From Prevotella sp. (GTDB lineage: Bacteria; Bacteroidota; Bacteroidia; Bacteroidales; Bacteroidaceae): a stretch of DNA of 64,000 bases. The number at the start of each line of letters is the position of its first letter. Positions within the stretch are counted from its first letter, which is position 1. The notes under the pieces are model-generated. The model had not been told where the DNA came from. It worked only from the letters and a program-made list of their open reading frames with translations, and did not search any database. Made by a program: the position numbers and the translations under genes. This document shows, one piece after another, positions 24,902-32,753 of this stretch. The stretch lies in assembly GCA_024681875.1 (NCBI GenBank), contig JAILAA010000153.1, positions 22,881 to 86,880 on the forward strand. The letters run 5' to 3'.

Positions 24902-25852
24902 ATGGCACGCAAGATTATAGGCATCGGGGAGACCGTCCTCGACATTATCTTCAAGAACAACCAGCCTGTGGGTGCCGTTCCTGGCGGCTCAGTATTCAAC
25001 AGCATTATCTCGCTGGGGCGCTCGGGCGTGAAGTGCTCATTTATCAGCGAGACGGGCAACGACCGCGTGGGGCGCACCATCCTCGACTGCCTGAGGGAGA
25101 ACGGCGTCGACGCCACCAGCGTCTACGTCTATCCCGACTCGAAGTCACCACTGTCGCTGGCTTTCCTCAACGAACAGAACGACGCAGAATACATCTTTTA
25201 TAAAGACCACCCCAACGACCGTTTGGAGTTCACCTTCCCCGACGTACAGCCCGACGACATCGTGCTCTTTGGCTCCTATTATGCCGTCAACCCCGTCATC
25301 CGCCCGCAGGTGGTGGGATTTCTCGACTACGCCCGCCAGCATGGCGCCATCCTCTATTACGACGTCAACTTCCGCGCCTCGCACAAGAACGAGGTGATGA
25401 AGCTCACGCCCAACATCCTGGAGAATCTGGAGTATGCCGACATTGTGCGCGGCTCTACAGAAGACTTCGAGGTGATGTTCCACAAGAGCGACCCCGACGT
25501 CATCTACCGTACACAGATAGCCTTCTACACCCGCCGCTTCATCTGCACACAGGGGTCGAAGCCCGTGGAACTACGCGCCGAAAACGGCCTGAAGAAGAGC
25601 TATGCCGTACAGAGCAGCGGCGACACCGTTAGCACCATCGGTGCTGGCGACAACTTCAACGCCGGCTTCGCCTACGGCCTCATTCGCTATGGCATTACAC
25701 GCACACAGATTGAGCGCGGTCTCAGCGAACAGCAATGGGACCAGCTCATCAGCTGCGCACAGCTTTTCTCAGCTGAAGTATGCAAAAGCATCAACAACAG
25801 CGTCAGCATTGAGTTTGGCCGACAGATGGCACAACAGCTAAACACCCTGTAA
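24902..25852 (+). CDS. PfkB-family carbohydrate kinase
   Basis: ATP-dependent sugar or nucleoside kinase of the ribokinase fold, 316 residues, cytoplasmic. N-terminal GIGETVLDIIF and the GG-containing PGGSVFNSIISLGRSG motif at about 28-42 match PfkB signature 1. The C-terminal STIGAGDNFNAGFAYGL at about 242-258 is signature 2, with the GAGD catalytic Asp. In Bacteroidales such genes are often annotated as fructokinase or adenosine kinase. The sequence alone does not fix the substrate. It is second in a two-gene unit and is followed by a hairpin. Confidence 0.9.
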   Translation: MARKIIGIGETVLDIIFKNNQPVGAVPGGSVFNSIISLGRSGVKCSFISETGNDRVGRTILDCLRENGVDATSVYVYPDSKSPLSLAFLNEQNDAEYIFYKDHPNDRLEFTFPDVQPDDIVLFGSYYAVNPVIRPQVVGFLDYARQHGAILYYDVNFRASHKNEVMKLTPNILENLEYADIVRGSTEDFEVMFHKSDPDVIYRTQIAFYTRRFICTQGSKPVELRAENGLKKSYAVQSSGDTVSTIGAGDNFNAGFAYGLIRYGITRTQIERGLSEQQWDQLISCAQLFSAEVCKSINNSVSIEFGRQMAQQLNTL

Positions 25853-25883
25853 ACAGGCTCCAACCTATTATTTGTTTAAACCG

Positions 25884-25920
25884 CGTCGTGGTTTATGTAG
25901 ACCACGACGTGGTTTATGTA
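25884..25920 (+). terminator. Hairpin with direct repeat after the PfkB gene
   Basis: CGTCGTGGT (25884-25892) pairs with ACCACGACG (25901-25909) across an 8-base loop. The word CGTGGTTTATGTA occurs twice, 21 bases apart (25887 and 25908). There is no long T run, so termination is uncertain. The repeat could instead be an operator or a mobile short repeat. Confidence 0.45.
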
Positions 25921-25978
25921 TACAAATTGGACAACCTATTTGCGAAACTTGAATCATTTCATTTTTTCCACGAAATCT

Positions 25979-26010
25979 TTTGGCAGTTACATATTTTATT
26001 CATAAATTTG
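25979..26010 (+). promoter_or_regulatory. Promoter of the lplA-gcv-lpdA operon
   Basis: TTTG (25979-25982), a 20-base spacer and TAAATTTG (26003-26010): a full match to the Bacteroidota vegetative consensus. The ATG of lplA lies at 26019, only 8 bases past the box, so the transcript leader would be a few bases at most. Confidence 0.8.
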
Positions 26011-26018
26011 CAGACAGA

Positions 26019-26849
26019 ATGAAATATGTTGCACTGCCGGTTGATCCGCACACCGCTTGCCAGTCCTCAACGGGGCTGACAGACGGTGTGCGGCGTCTTT
26101 CATTCTACCTCGCTATGGAGGAATATGTAGCGCGCGCAATCCTCCCACCCCTCAGTCCTTCGGGCAGTTTCCCTCAGACAGGGGAGCAGGAAGACTGCTT
26201 CTTTATGTGGCAGGTGGCGCCCAGCGTCATCTTCGGTCGCAATCAGGTGATGCAGAACGAAGTGAATGTCGACTATTGCCGTCAGCACGGCATCGAGATG
26301 TATCGCAGAAAGAGCGGCGGCGGCTGCGTCTATGCCGACGAAGGCAATGTGATGCTGAGCTTTGTCACCAAAGAAGAAAACGTAGGCTTTGCCTTCAACC
26401 GTTTCATCAATATGGTGCTGTTGGCATTTCGCAAGATGGGTATTGAGGGCACATGCACCAGCCATAATGACGTGCTGCTCCCACCCCTCAGTCTTTCGGA
26501 CAGCTCCCCTCAGGCAGGGCAGCAGTGGCGCAAGGTATGTGGCACGGCCTGTTATCACGTAGGCGACAGGAGCATTGTTCACAGCACGCTGCTCTACGAT
26601 ACCAACATGCAGCACATGGTGAATTCCATTACCCCGTCGGTGGAGAAACTTCAGTCAAAAGGCATTGAGAGTGTACGCCAGCGCATCACACTGCTGAAGG
26701 ACTATATCACGTTGAGTCTCGACGAGATGAAGAACGTTATCCGCCAGACGCTCTGCAATGGCGAGCTACTGCTCACCCAGACCGACATAGCAGCCATTGA
26801 GGAGATTGAGCAGGAATACCTGCGCAATGAGTTCATCCAGAAAATGTAA
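26019..26849 (+). CDS. lplA: Lipoate-protein ligase A with three repeat-derived inserts
   Basis: Attaches lipoate to lipoyl domains through lipoyl-AMP; here the obvious target is GcvH, three genes downstream. 276 residues from the ATG at 26019; the longer frame would start upstream of the -7 box. Conserved parts are RRKSGGGCVYADEGNVML (96-113, LplA motif), TSHNDVLL (148-154) and RKVCGTACYH (171-180) with the probable adenylate-binding K172. Three stretches do not belong to the family pattern: about 9-30, 42-58 and 155-169. Each is encoded by a palindromic or duplicated GC-rich element and each keeps the frame. Their positions are in loops beside conserved blocks, so the enzyme may still work. 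Confidence 0.88.
   Translation: MKYVALPVDPHTACQSSTGLTDGVRRLSFYLAMEEYVARAILPPLSPSGSFPQTGEQEDCFFMWQVAPSVIFGRNQVMQNEVNVDYCRQHGIEMYRRKSGGGCVYADEGNVMLSFVTKEENVGFAFNRFINMVLLAFRKMGIEGTCTSHNDVLLPPLSLSDSSPQAGQQWRKVCGTACYHVGDRSIVHSTLLYDTNMQHMVNSITPSVEKLQSKGIESVRQRITLLKDYITLSLDEMKNVIRQTLCNGELLLTQTDIAAIEEIEQEYLRNEFIQKM
26046..26093 (+). repeat. Palindromic insert element 1 in lplA
   Basis: Perfect 10-base arms CCGCACACCG (26046-26055) and CGGTGTGCGG (26084-26093), with inner partly pairing CAGTCC and GGGCTG. It encodes an insert between the LplA N-terminal strand and the LAMEEYVAR helix. Confidence 0.65.
26142..26189 (+). repeat. Palindromic insert element 2 in lplA
   Basis: A 48-base element opening CTCCCACCCCTCAGTC and closing CAGGGGAGCAG, with CTCCC and GGGAG terminal arms. 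It differs from the copy at 26479-26526 at six of 48 positions. Both copies are in the same orientation within one gene. Confidence 0.7.
26479..26526 (+). repeat. Palindromic insert element 3 in lplA (second copy of element 2)
   Basis: This 48-base copy of 26142-26189 sits between the HNDVLL and RKVCGTA motifs and encodes about PPLSLSDSSPQAGQQ. Confidence 0.7.
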
Positions 26850-26877
26850 CCTTTAAAACTCAAACCTCAAATCTCAA
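26850..26877 (+). repeat. Short-word tract between lplA and gcvT
   Basis: The words AACTCAAA, CCTCAAA and TCTCAAA fill the whole 28-base gap. There is no room for a glycine riboswitch or a separate promoter. Confidence 0.55.
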
Positions 26878-27984
26878 ATGAAAAGGACTTGTCTCTATGA
26901 AAAACATGTGGCCTTGGGCGCACTGATGTCGCCCTTCGCCGGCTTCGACATGCCTATCCAGTACACAAACATCACCGACGAGCATCAGGCTGTGCGTACG
27001 GCCTGCGGCGTCTTCGACGTCTCGCACATGGGCGAAGTCACTGTCAAGGGTAAGGATGCCGAGCGCTATGTGCAGCACATTTTTACTAATGACGTGAAGG
27101 GTGCTCCCATTGGAAAGATCTATTACGGCATGATGTGCTACGAAGACGGCGGCACCGTCGACGACCTGCTCGTCTATAAGATGGACGAACTCAACTTCTT
27201 CCTCGTCATCAATGCCGCCAACATCGATAAGGACTGGGCTTGGATGCAGGAGCAGGCCAAGGGTTTCGACATCGACCTTCAGAACATGAGCGACGCCTAC
27301 GGCCAGATTGCCGTACAGGGTCCGCAGGCAGAGCAGGTGGTTGAGGAAGTGCTGGGATTGGAGTGCAAAGAATTGGCGTTCTACACATGCAAAACAATTC
27401 TCTCACCTCTTACCTCTCACCTCTCACCCCAAGTTATCATCTCCCGCACCGGCTATACAGGCGAGGACGGCTTCGAGATCTATGCCACGCCCGCATATAT
27501 CAATGAGTGCTGGGACAAGCTGATGGCCAGCGGGCGCTGCAAGCCCTGCGGCCTGGGTTGTCGCGACACACTGCGTTTCGAGGTGGGCCTGCCGCTCTAT
27601 GGCGACGAGCTCAGTCAGGACATCACGCCCATCATGGCCGGCCTTGGCATCTTTGTCAAGCTCGACAAGGAGGGCGGCTTCATCGGTCGCGACGCCTTGG
27701 CAAAGCAGAAAGCCGAGGGTGCCAGCAAGAAGATTGTCGGCATTGAATTGCAGGACAAGGCCATTCCCCGTCACGGCTACACCGTCCTCAACGCCGAGGG
27801 CGAATCCATCGGTGAGGTGACGACCGGCTATCACTGTCTCTCAGTGGACAAGAGCGTCTGTATGGCACTCATCGACAGCGCCTACGCCAAGCTGGGAACC
27901 GAAGTGCAGCTTCAGATTCGCAAAAAAGTATTCCCCGGCACCGTGGTGAAGAAACAATTCTACAACAAGAGTTATAAGAAATAA
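26878..27984 (+). CDS. gcvT: Glycine cleavage system T protein (aminomethyltransferase)
   Basis: Moves the aminomethyl carbon from lipoyl-GcvH to tetrahydrofolate, releasing ammonia and giving 5,10-methylene-THF. 368 residues. N-terminal LYEKHVALGALMSPFAGFDMP, GVFDVSHMGEV near 44-54 with the folate-site Asp region, RTGYTGEDGFEIY near 190-202 and C-terminal PGTVVKKQFYNKSYKK are family motifs. Between FYTCKTI and VIISRTGYTG lies an extra stretch LSPLTSHLSP (about 175-186), encoded by tandem CACCTCT words. It sits directly downstream of lplA and 11 bases before gcvH. Confidence 0.96.
   Translation: MKRTCLYEKHVALGALMSPFAGFDMPIQYTNITDEHQAVRTACGVFDVSHMGEVTVKGKDAERYVQHIFTNDVKGAPIGKIYYGMMCYEDGGTVDDLLVYKMDELNFFLVINAANIDKDWAWMQEQAKGFDIDLQNMSDAYGQIAVQGPQAEQVVEEVLGLECKELAFYTCKTILSPLTSHLSPQVIISRTGYTGEDGFEIYATPAYINECWDKLMASGRCKPCGLGCRDTLRFEVGLPLYGDELSQDITPIMAGLGIFVKLDKEGGFIGRDALAKQKAEGASKKIVGIELQDKAIPRHGYTVLNAEGESIGEVTTGYHCLSVDKSVCMALIDSAYAKLGTEVQLQIRKKVFPGTVVKKQFYNKSYKK
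27400..27430 (+). repeat. CACCTCT word repeat inside gcvT codons
   Basis: CTCTCACCTCTTACCTCTCA followed by CCTCTCACCCC is a tandem array of the short-word type usually found between genes. It stays in frame within gcvT and adds about 10 residues. Confidence 0.7.
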
Positions 27985-27995
27985 GAATTATAATT

Positions 27996-28376
27996 ATGGC
28001 AAAAGTAATTGAAGGACTCTATTACAGCGAGTCACACGAGTATGTAAAAGTGGAGGGCGACATCGCCTTCATCGGTATCACCGACTATGCCCAGCACGCC
28101 CTGGGTAACGTGGTTTATGTCGACCTGCCTGAGGTGGACGACGAAGTGACAGCCGGCGAGGAGTTTGGCGCCGTGGAGAGCGTGAAGGCCGCCAGCGACA
28201 TCATCTCGCCCGTCAGCGGCACTATCGTCGAGGTGAACGACGCCCTCGACGACCAGCCCGAACTGCTGAACCAGGACGCCTACGAGAACTGGATCATCAA
28301 GGTGGAGCTCTCTGACAAGAGCGAGCTCGACGCCCTCATGGACGCAAAGGCCTACACAGAATTCTGCGAGAAGTAA
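27996..28376 (+). CDS. gcvH: Glycine cleavage system H protein (lipoyl carrier)
   Basis: Lipoylated shuttle of the glycine cleavage complex, carrying the aminomethyl arm between P, T and L proteins. 126 residues, the usual length. The lipoyl-domain signature FGAVESVKAASDIISPVSG spans about 58-75, with K64 as the lipoylation site. HEYVKVEGDIAFIGITDYA near the N-terminus is typical. It has no repeat-derived insert. The nearby lplA is the likely modifying enzyme. Confidence 0.98.
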   Translation: MAKVIEGLYYSESHEYVKVEGDIAFIGITDYAQHALGNVVYVDLPEVDDEVTAGEEFGAVESVKAASDIISPVSGTIVEVNDALDDQPELLNQDAYENWIIKVELSDKSELDALMDAKAYTEFCEK

Positions 28377-28379
28377 GAA

Positions 28380-28418
28380 ATTTCGTTATTTCGTTATACC
28401 GTTATATCGTTATCACGT
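28380..28418 (+). repeat. CGTTAT word repeat between gcvH and gcvPA
   Basis: CGTTAT occurs four times with ATTT/ACCG/ATAT spacers in the 44-base gap. This is another short-word tract. It probably lies inside the operon transcript. Confidence 0.6.
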
Positions 28419-28420
28419 AA

Positions 28421-29731
28421 ATGTATAAGTATTTCCCCCACACACCGTCTGACTTACATGCGATGTTTGAGAAGGTTGGTATCAAGAGCCTGGATGAGCT
28501 GTATGCCGAGGTGCCGGAGCAGATCAGGTTCCGCGGCGACTACCAGCTGCCCGAGGCGATGAGCGAGATTGAGGTGCGGCAGCTGTTCGAGCAGTTGGGT
28601 GCGCAGAACAAGGTGCTGACGTGCTTTGCAGGCGCCGGCGTCTACGACCACTATACGCCCAGCGTCATCCCGCAGCTCCTGCAGCGCTCGGAGTTCCTCA
28701 CCAGCTACACGCCCTATCAGGCCGAGATTTCGCAGGGCACCTTGCACTACATCTTCGAGTATCAGTCGATGATGGCCGAGCTGACTGGCATGGACATCAG
28801 CAACGCCTCGATGTACGACGGCAGTACCGCCTCGGCCGAGGCCATGATGATGGCAGTGGCCGCAGGCAAGAAGCAGAACCGCGTCCTCGTCAGCGAGACC
28901 GTCGACCCGAAGACCGTCGCTGTGATGAAGACCTACGCCCATTTCCACGGCATTGAATTGGAGATGATTCCCGCTGAGGACGGCGTCACCTCAAGGCAAA
29001 ACCTTGAGGCGCAGCTGGCGCAGGGCGGCGTGGCCGGCGTGATGGTGCAACAGCCCAATTTCTTCGGCATCGTCGAGGATTACAGCGGCTTTGCCGACAC
29101 CATTCACAACGCCAAGGCCCTCTTCGTGATGAACAGCATCATCGCCGACCTCGCCGTGCTGAAGACACCGGGCGAGTGGGGTGCCGACATCGCCGTGGGC
29201 GACGGCCAGTCATTGGGCATCCCCATGCAGTGGGGCGGTCCCTACGTGGGCTACATGTGCTGCACGGAGAAACTCATCCGCAAGATGCCGGGCCGCATCG
29301 TCGGTAAGACCGTCGACAACCGCGGCCAGCGGGCTTTCGTCCTGACGCTGCAGGCCCGCGAGCAGCATATCCGCAGGCAGAAGGCCACGTCGAACATCTG
29401 CTCGAACCAGAGTCTGATGGCCCTCTTCGTCACGATGTACTGCTCGCTGATGGGCAAGCAGGGACTGAAGGAGACTGCCGAACTGAGCTATGCCGGTGCA
29501 CATTATTTGTGCGAAAAACTGTGCGAGACGGGGCACTTCAAGCTCGTCTACGACAAACCCTTCTTCAATGAGTTTGTCGTCAGCTACGACGGCGACGTTG
29601 ATGCCCTGCAGAAGCGTCTGCTTGACAACGGCTTCTTCGCCGGCGTGAAGGTAGCCGACCATCAGCTGATGTTTGCCGTCACTGAGAAACGTACCAAGGA
29701 AGAAATCGACCATCTCATCTCACTGCTATGA
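28421..29731 (+). CDS. gcvPA: Glycine dehydrogenase (decarboxylating) subunit 1
   Basis: N-terminal half of the split P protein, which with GcvPB forms the PLP-dependent glycine decarboxylase. 436 residues, normal for the PA subunit. MYKYFPHTPSDLHAMFEKVG, FAGAGVYDHYTPSVIP (about 69-84), SMYDGSTASAEAM (about 130) and GDGQSLGIPMQWGGPYVGYM (about 258-277) are characteristic. The stop overlaps the gcvPB start by four bases (ATGA at 29728-29731), implying translational coupling and equal subunit amounts. Confidence 0.97.
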   Translation: MYKYFPHTPSDLHAMFEKVGIKSLDELYAEVPEQIRFRGDYQLPEAMSEIEVRQLFEQLGAQNKVLTCFAGAGVYDHYTPSVIPQLLQRSEFLTSYTPYQAEISQGTLHYIFEYQSMMAELTGMDISNASMYDGSTASAEAMMMAVAAGKKQNRVLVSETVDPKTVAVMKTYAHFHGIELEMIPAEDGVTSRQNLEAQLAQGGVAGVMVQQPNFFGIVEDYSGFADTIHNAKALFVMNSIIADLAVLKTPGEWGADIAVGDGQSLGIPMQWGGPYVGYMCCTEKLIRKMPGRIVGKTVDNRGQRAFVLTLQAREQHIRRQKATSNICSNQSLMALFVTMYCSLMGKQGLKETAELSYAGAHYLCEKLCETGHFKLVYDKPFFNEFVVSYDGDVDALQKRLLDNGFFAGVKVADHQLMFAVTEKRTKEEIDHLISLL

Positions 29732-31137
29732 ACAACAAGTTATACGGAAACCTGATATTCGAGTTGTCGCAGCCAGGACGCTGCGGCTATTCGCTGCCGA
29801 AGAACCGCTTTGGCAAGTATGATGTTCCTGCAGAGTTGCGTCGCAACGAGGATGCAGCGCTGCCTGAGTGCGATGAGATGACGGTCGTCCGCCATTACAC
29901 GAACCTGTCGGCCAACAACTTCGGTGTGGACAACGGTTTCTATCCGTTGGGCTCCTGCACGATGAAGTACAACCCGAAGATCAACGAGGAAGTGGCCGCC
30001 CTGCCGCAGTTTGCCGGCCTGCATCCCTTGCAGCCCGCCGAGACCACGCGTGGCGCCGAGGCTGTCTGCACGCTGCTCTGCCGGGCACTGTGCGAACTGA
30101 CGGGCCTGCACGCCTTTACACTGAAACCCTTCGCCGGTGCACATGGTGAGCTGACGGGCCTGATGGTCATCAAGCGCTATCACGAGAGCCGTGGCGACGA
30201 GCAGCGCCGTCTCGTCATCGTGCCCGACTCGGCCCACGGCACCAATCCCGCCAGTGCCGCCGTCTGCGGCTTAGACATCGTGGAGGTGAAGTCGCTCAGC
30301 GACGGCACTGTCGATGTGGAAGCCTTGAAAGAGCTGTTGGCACAGCACGGTCCTGAAATCGCCGCGATGATGATGACCAACCCCAATACGCTTGGCCTGT
30401 TTGAGAAGCAGATACCCACTATAGAAAAGATGGTTCACGAGGCTGGCGGCCTGATGTACTACGACGGAGCCAACCTCAACCCCATGCTGGGCGCTGCCCG
30501 TCCGGGCGACATGGGCTTCGACGTCATGCACATCAACCTGCACAAGACGTTCTCAACGCCCCACGGCGGTGGCGGCCCTGGTGCCGGACCCGTCGGTGTG
30601 CGCAAGGGTTTGGAAAACTTCTTCCCCGAGGTCTCGCCCTATCACGGCAACTTCGCCGTGGCCATGCGTGCCTACGCGTACATTCTCTCTTTAGGTCGCG
30701 AGAACATCAAGGAGGTCGGCCCGCTTGCCACGCTCAACGCCAACTACATCAAGGAGAGCCTGAAGGATGTCTACGAGCTGCCCATCGACGGCCTGTGCAA
30801 GCACGAGTTTGTCTTCGACGGTTTGAAGGACAAGTCGACGGGTGTCACCACGATGGACGTGGCCAAGCGCCTGCTCGACTACGGCTACCACGCACCCACA
30901 ATCTACTTCCCCCTGCTGTTCCATGAGAGCCTGATGGTGGAGCCGACGGAGAACGAGTCGAAGGAGACCATCGACGGCTTCATCGCCGTGATGCGCCAGA
31001 TAGCTGAGGAGGCCAAGAATAATCCTGACGAGGTGAAGACGGCTCCGCACAACACACCTATCGGTCGTGTCGATGACGTGCTGGCTGCCAAGCATCCTGT
31101 CACCACTTACAAACAAATGGTCAATGACAACAACTGA
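29728..31137 (+). CDS. gcvPB: Glycine dehydrogenase (decarboxylating) subunit 2
   Basis: C-terminal half of the split P protein, carrying the PLP lysine: K273 in HINLHKTFSTPHGGGGPGAG (about 268-287). 469 residues. Other family blocks are FYPLGSCTMKYNPK near 71-84 and DSAHGTNPASAA near 167-178. It overlaps gcvPA by four bases and lpdA by 14 bases, so P and L proteins are coupled. There are no repeat-derived inserts. Confidence 0.97.
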   Translation: MNNKLYGNLIFELSQPGRCGYSLPKNRFGKYDVPAELRRNEDAALPECDEMTVVRHYTNLSANNFGVDNGFYPLGSCTMKYNPKINEEVAALPQFAGLHPLQPAETTRGAEAVCTLLCRALCELTGLHAFTLKPFAGAHGELTGLMVIKRYHESRGDEQRRLVIVPDSAHGTNPASAAVCGLDIVEVKSLSDGTVDVEALKELLAQHGPEIAAMMMTNPNTLGLFEKQIPTIEKMVHEAGGLMYYDGANLNPMLGAARPGDMGFDVMHINLHKTFSTPHGGGGPGAGPVGVRKGLENFFPEVSPYHGNFAVAMRAYAYILSLGRENIKEVGPLATLNANYIKESLKDVYELPIDGLCKHEFVFDGLKDKSTGVTTMDVAKRLLDYGYHAPTIYFPLLFHESLMVEPTENESKETIDGFIAVMRQIAEEAKNNPDEVKTAPHNTPIGRVDDVLAAKHPVTTYKQMVNDNN

Positions 31138-32602
31138 TCTTATCATCATCGGCGCGGGGCCTGGAGGCTACCGCGCCGCTGAATATGCCGCCAAGAATGG
31201 TTTGAAGGTGGTCATCTTCGAGGATGACAAAGTCGGCGGTACGTGTCTGAATGTGGGGTGTATTCCTACGAAGACATACGTCCACAGTGCTTCGTTTGAA
31301 GAGGCTCGAGAGCGTATGGCATCTGTAGTTCCACAGTTGCGTGCGGGTGTCGATGGTATTCTGTCGCATCCTAACATCACGTTGGTACGAGGTAAAGCCG
31401 CCTTTGTTGATGACCACACCGTTATGGCGCAGCCACTCCCCTCCCTTGTAGGCAATTGCGAGGCGGGAGCAATTGGGGAGCGAAGCGACGGTGGGGCGAA
31501 GCCGGGGCAGGGGGTGGGGTCAGTAACCTACACCGCCACCAATATCATCATCGCCACTGGTTCCGAGACGAAATGGCTCAAGCTGAATAATACAGACCCC
31601 ACCCCTACCCCTCCCCTTGAGGGGCGGGGAGTGGCTGCGCCTTCCTTTGATGGGCGGGGAGTGGCTGCGCCGCAATCGGGTGAGGTGGCTGCGCATTCCC
31701 TTGAGGGAAGCGGGGCGCTCATCGTCGACTCCACGGGGCTATTGCAGCTTGATACCCTGCCCAAGCGCCTCTGCATCATCGGTGCCGGCGTCATCGGCAT
31801 GGAGTTCGCCTCAGTGTTCCGCCGCTATGGCTGTGAAGTTACCGTCATTGAATTCCTGAAGGAGTGCCTGCCCGCCCTCGATAGCGACATTGCCAAGCGC
31901 CTGCGCAAGCAGATGGAGAAAGAGGGCATTGTCTTCAACATGCAGTGTGCCGTAAAACAAATCTCCGACGGTGCCGTTTTCTTTGAGGATAAGAAAGGCA
32001 AGACACAAAGCGTGGAAGCCGACGTTATCCTGATGGCCACGGGTCGTAAGCCGCGTGTCCAGGCTGATTTCGCAAAGGCAGGCTTTGAATATGACGAGCG
32101 TAAGGGAATTGCAGTTGACGGGAACTTCGAGACGACGGTAAAAGGCGTCTATGCCATTGGCGATGTGAATGGCCGTCAGATGCTGGCCCATGCCGCCGAG
32201 ATGCAGGCCGTGCGTGCTGTCAACCACATCCTCGGCAAGGCCGACGGCATCCGCTTCAACATCATGCCCGCCGCCATCTTCACAGAGCCAGAGGCTGCTT
32301 GTGTAGGTCCTACGGAAGATCAGCTGAAGGAGCAGGAAGTCCCCTATGTGTGCAAGAAGGCTTTTTGGCGTGCCAACGGAAAGGCCCTGGCCATGAATGA
32401 GGGCGAGGGACTGCTGAAGCTCTTTGTTTCACAGGCCGATGGCCGTGTCCTAGGCTGTCATGCCTACGGCGCTCACAGTGCCGATATCGTTCAGGAGGTC
32501 AGCGCCCTGATGTGTCGCGATACTACCGTGGAGCAGCTGCGTGATATCGTGCACATCCACCCCACGCTCAGCGAGATTCTCCTTGCTGCTGCGGAGGCTT
32601 GA
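31124..32602 (+). CDS. lpdA: Dihydrolipoyl dehydrogenase (L protein) with two repeat-derived inserts
   Basis: FAD enzyme that reoxidises dihydrolipoyl-GcvH with NAD+. The start at 31124 (MTTTDLIIIGAGPGGYRAAE) is chosen over 31067 because it begins with the FAD-binding Rossmann motif. Redox disulphide C41/C46 in GGTCLNVGCIPTK; NAD motif IIGAGVIGMEFAS near 218-230; second FAD motif YAIGDVNGRQMLAHAAEMQ; dimer-interface His-Glu dyad in HIHPTLSE. The length is 492 residues against about 450 for the family. The excess lies at about 103-133 and 157-197, low-complexity Pro/Gly stretches (for example TPTPPLEGRGVAAP) encoded by GC-rich repeats. Both flank the strand TNIIIATGSE. As the operon's last gene it ends before a strong hairpin. 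Confidence 0.94.
   Translation: MTTTDLIIIGAGPGGYRAAEYAAKNGLKVVIFEDDKVGGTCLNVGCIPTKTYVHSASFEEARERMASVVPQLRAGVDGILSHPNITLVRGKAAFVDDHTVMAQPLPSLVGNCEAGAIGERSDGGAKPGQGVGSVTYTATNIIIATGSETKWLKLNNTDPTPTPPLEGRGVAAPSFDGRGVAAPQSGEVAAHSLEGSGALIVDSTGLLQLDTLPKRLCIIGAGVIGMEFASVFRRYGCEVTVIEFLKECLPALDSDIAKRLRKQMEKEGIVFNMQCAVKQISDGAVFFEDKKGKTQSVEADVILMATGRKPRVQADFAKAGFEYDERKGIAVDGNFETTVKGVYAIGDVNGRQMLAHAAEMQAVRAVNHILGKADGIRFNIMPAAIFTEPEAACVGPTEDQLKEQEVPYVCKKAFWRANGKALAMNEGEGLLKLFVSQADGRVLGCHAYGAHSADIVQEVSALMCRDTTVEQLRDIVHIHPTLSEILLAAAEA
31426..31523 (-). repeat. Repeat element in lpdA, inverted copy
   Basis: Read on the - strand it opens CTGACCCCACCCC and closes GGGAGGGGAGTGGCTGCGCC. The ends match the + strand element at 31593-31641 in opposite orientation. 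Confidence 0.65.
31593..31717 (+). repeat. Repeat element in lpdA, direct copy with tandem extension
   Basis: It opens CAGACCCCACCCC and reaches GGGCGGGGAGTGGCTGCGCC at 31641. The same 20-base end is then repeated near 31652-31671, and a shorter GAGGTGGCTGCGC follows at 31682-31694, then a TTCCCTTGAGGGAA hairpin. The whole stays in frame inside lpdA. Confidence 0.65.
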
Positions 32603-32648
32603 TTTCTTTTTCCGAAAGTTCCCTATTTTAAAGGGGAAGTGATAGGCT

Positions 32649-32735
32649 AAAAAATCTCATATGACTTTTGAAAAAATCTAGCGTTAGATTTTTTCAAAAG
32701 TCATATGAGTTTTTTTTAAATCTAAGATTAGATTT
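32649..32735. terminator. Bidirectional terminator between lpdA and the M16 peptidase gene
   Basis: Perfect 25-base arms at 32656-32680 and 32685-32709 with a GCGT loop, flanked by A6 on the left and T7 on the right, so it can terminate in both directions. A second small hairpin, AAATCTAA-GA-TTAGATTT, follows at 32718-32735. The arms include AGTCATATGAG, which recurs at 60937-60947. Confidence 0.8.
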
Positions 32736-32753
32736 TTTGCAGGGAAATTACTC

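Noticed and set aside
26850..26877. Glycine riboswitch upstream of gcvT
   Set aside because: The gap is only 28 bases and made of short-word repeats; there is no room for the aptamer. None is seen before lplA either.
31008..31137. Start of lpdA at 31067
   Set aside because: The added 19 residues are out-of-frame gcvPB sequence. The Rossmann motif begins directly after the ATG at 31124.
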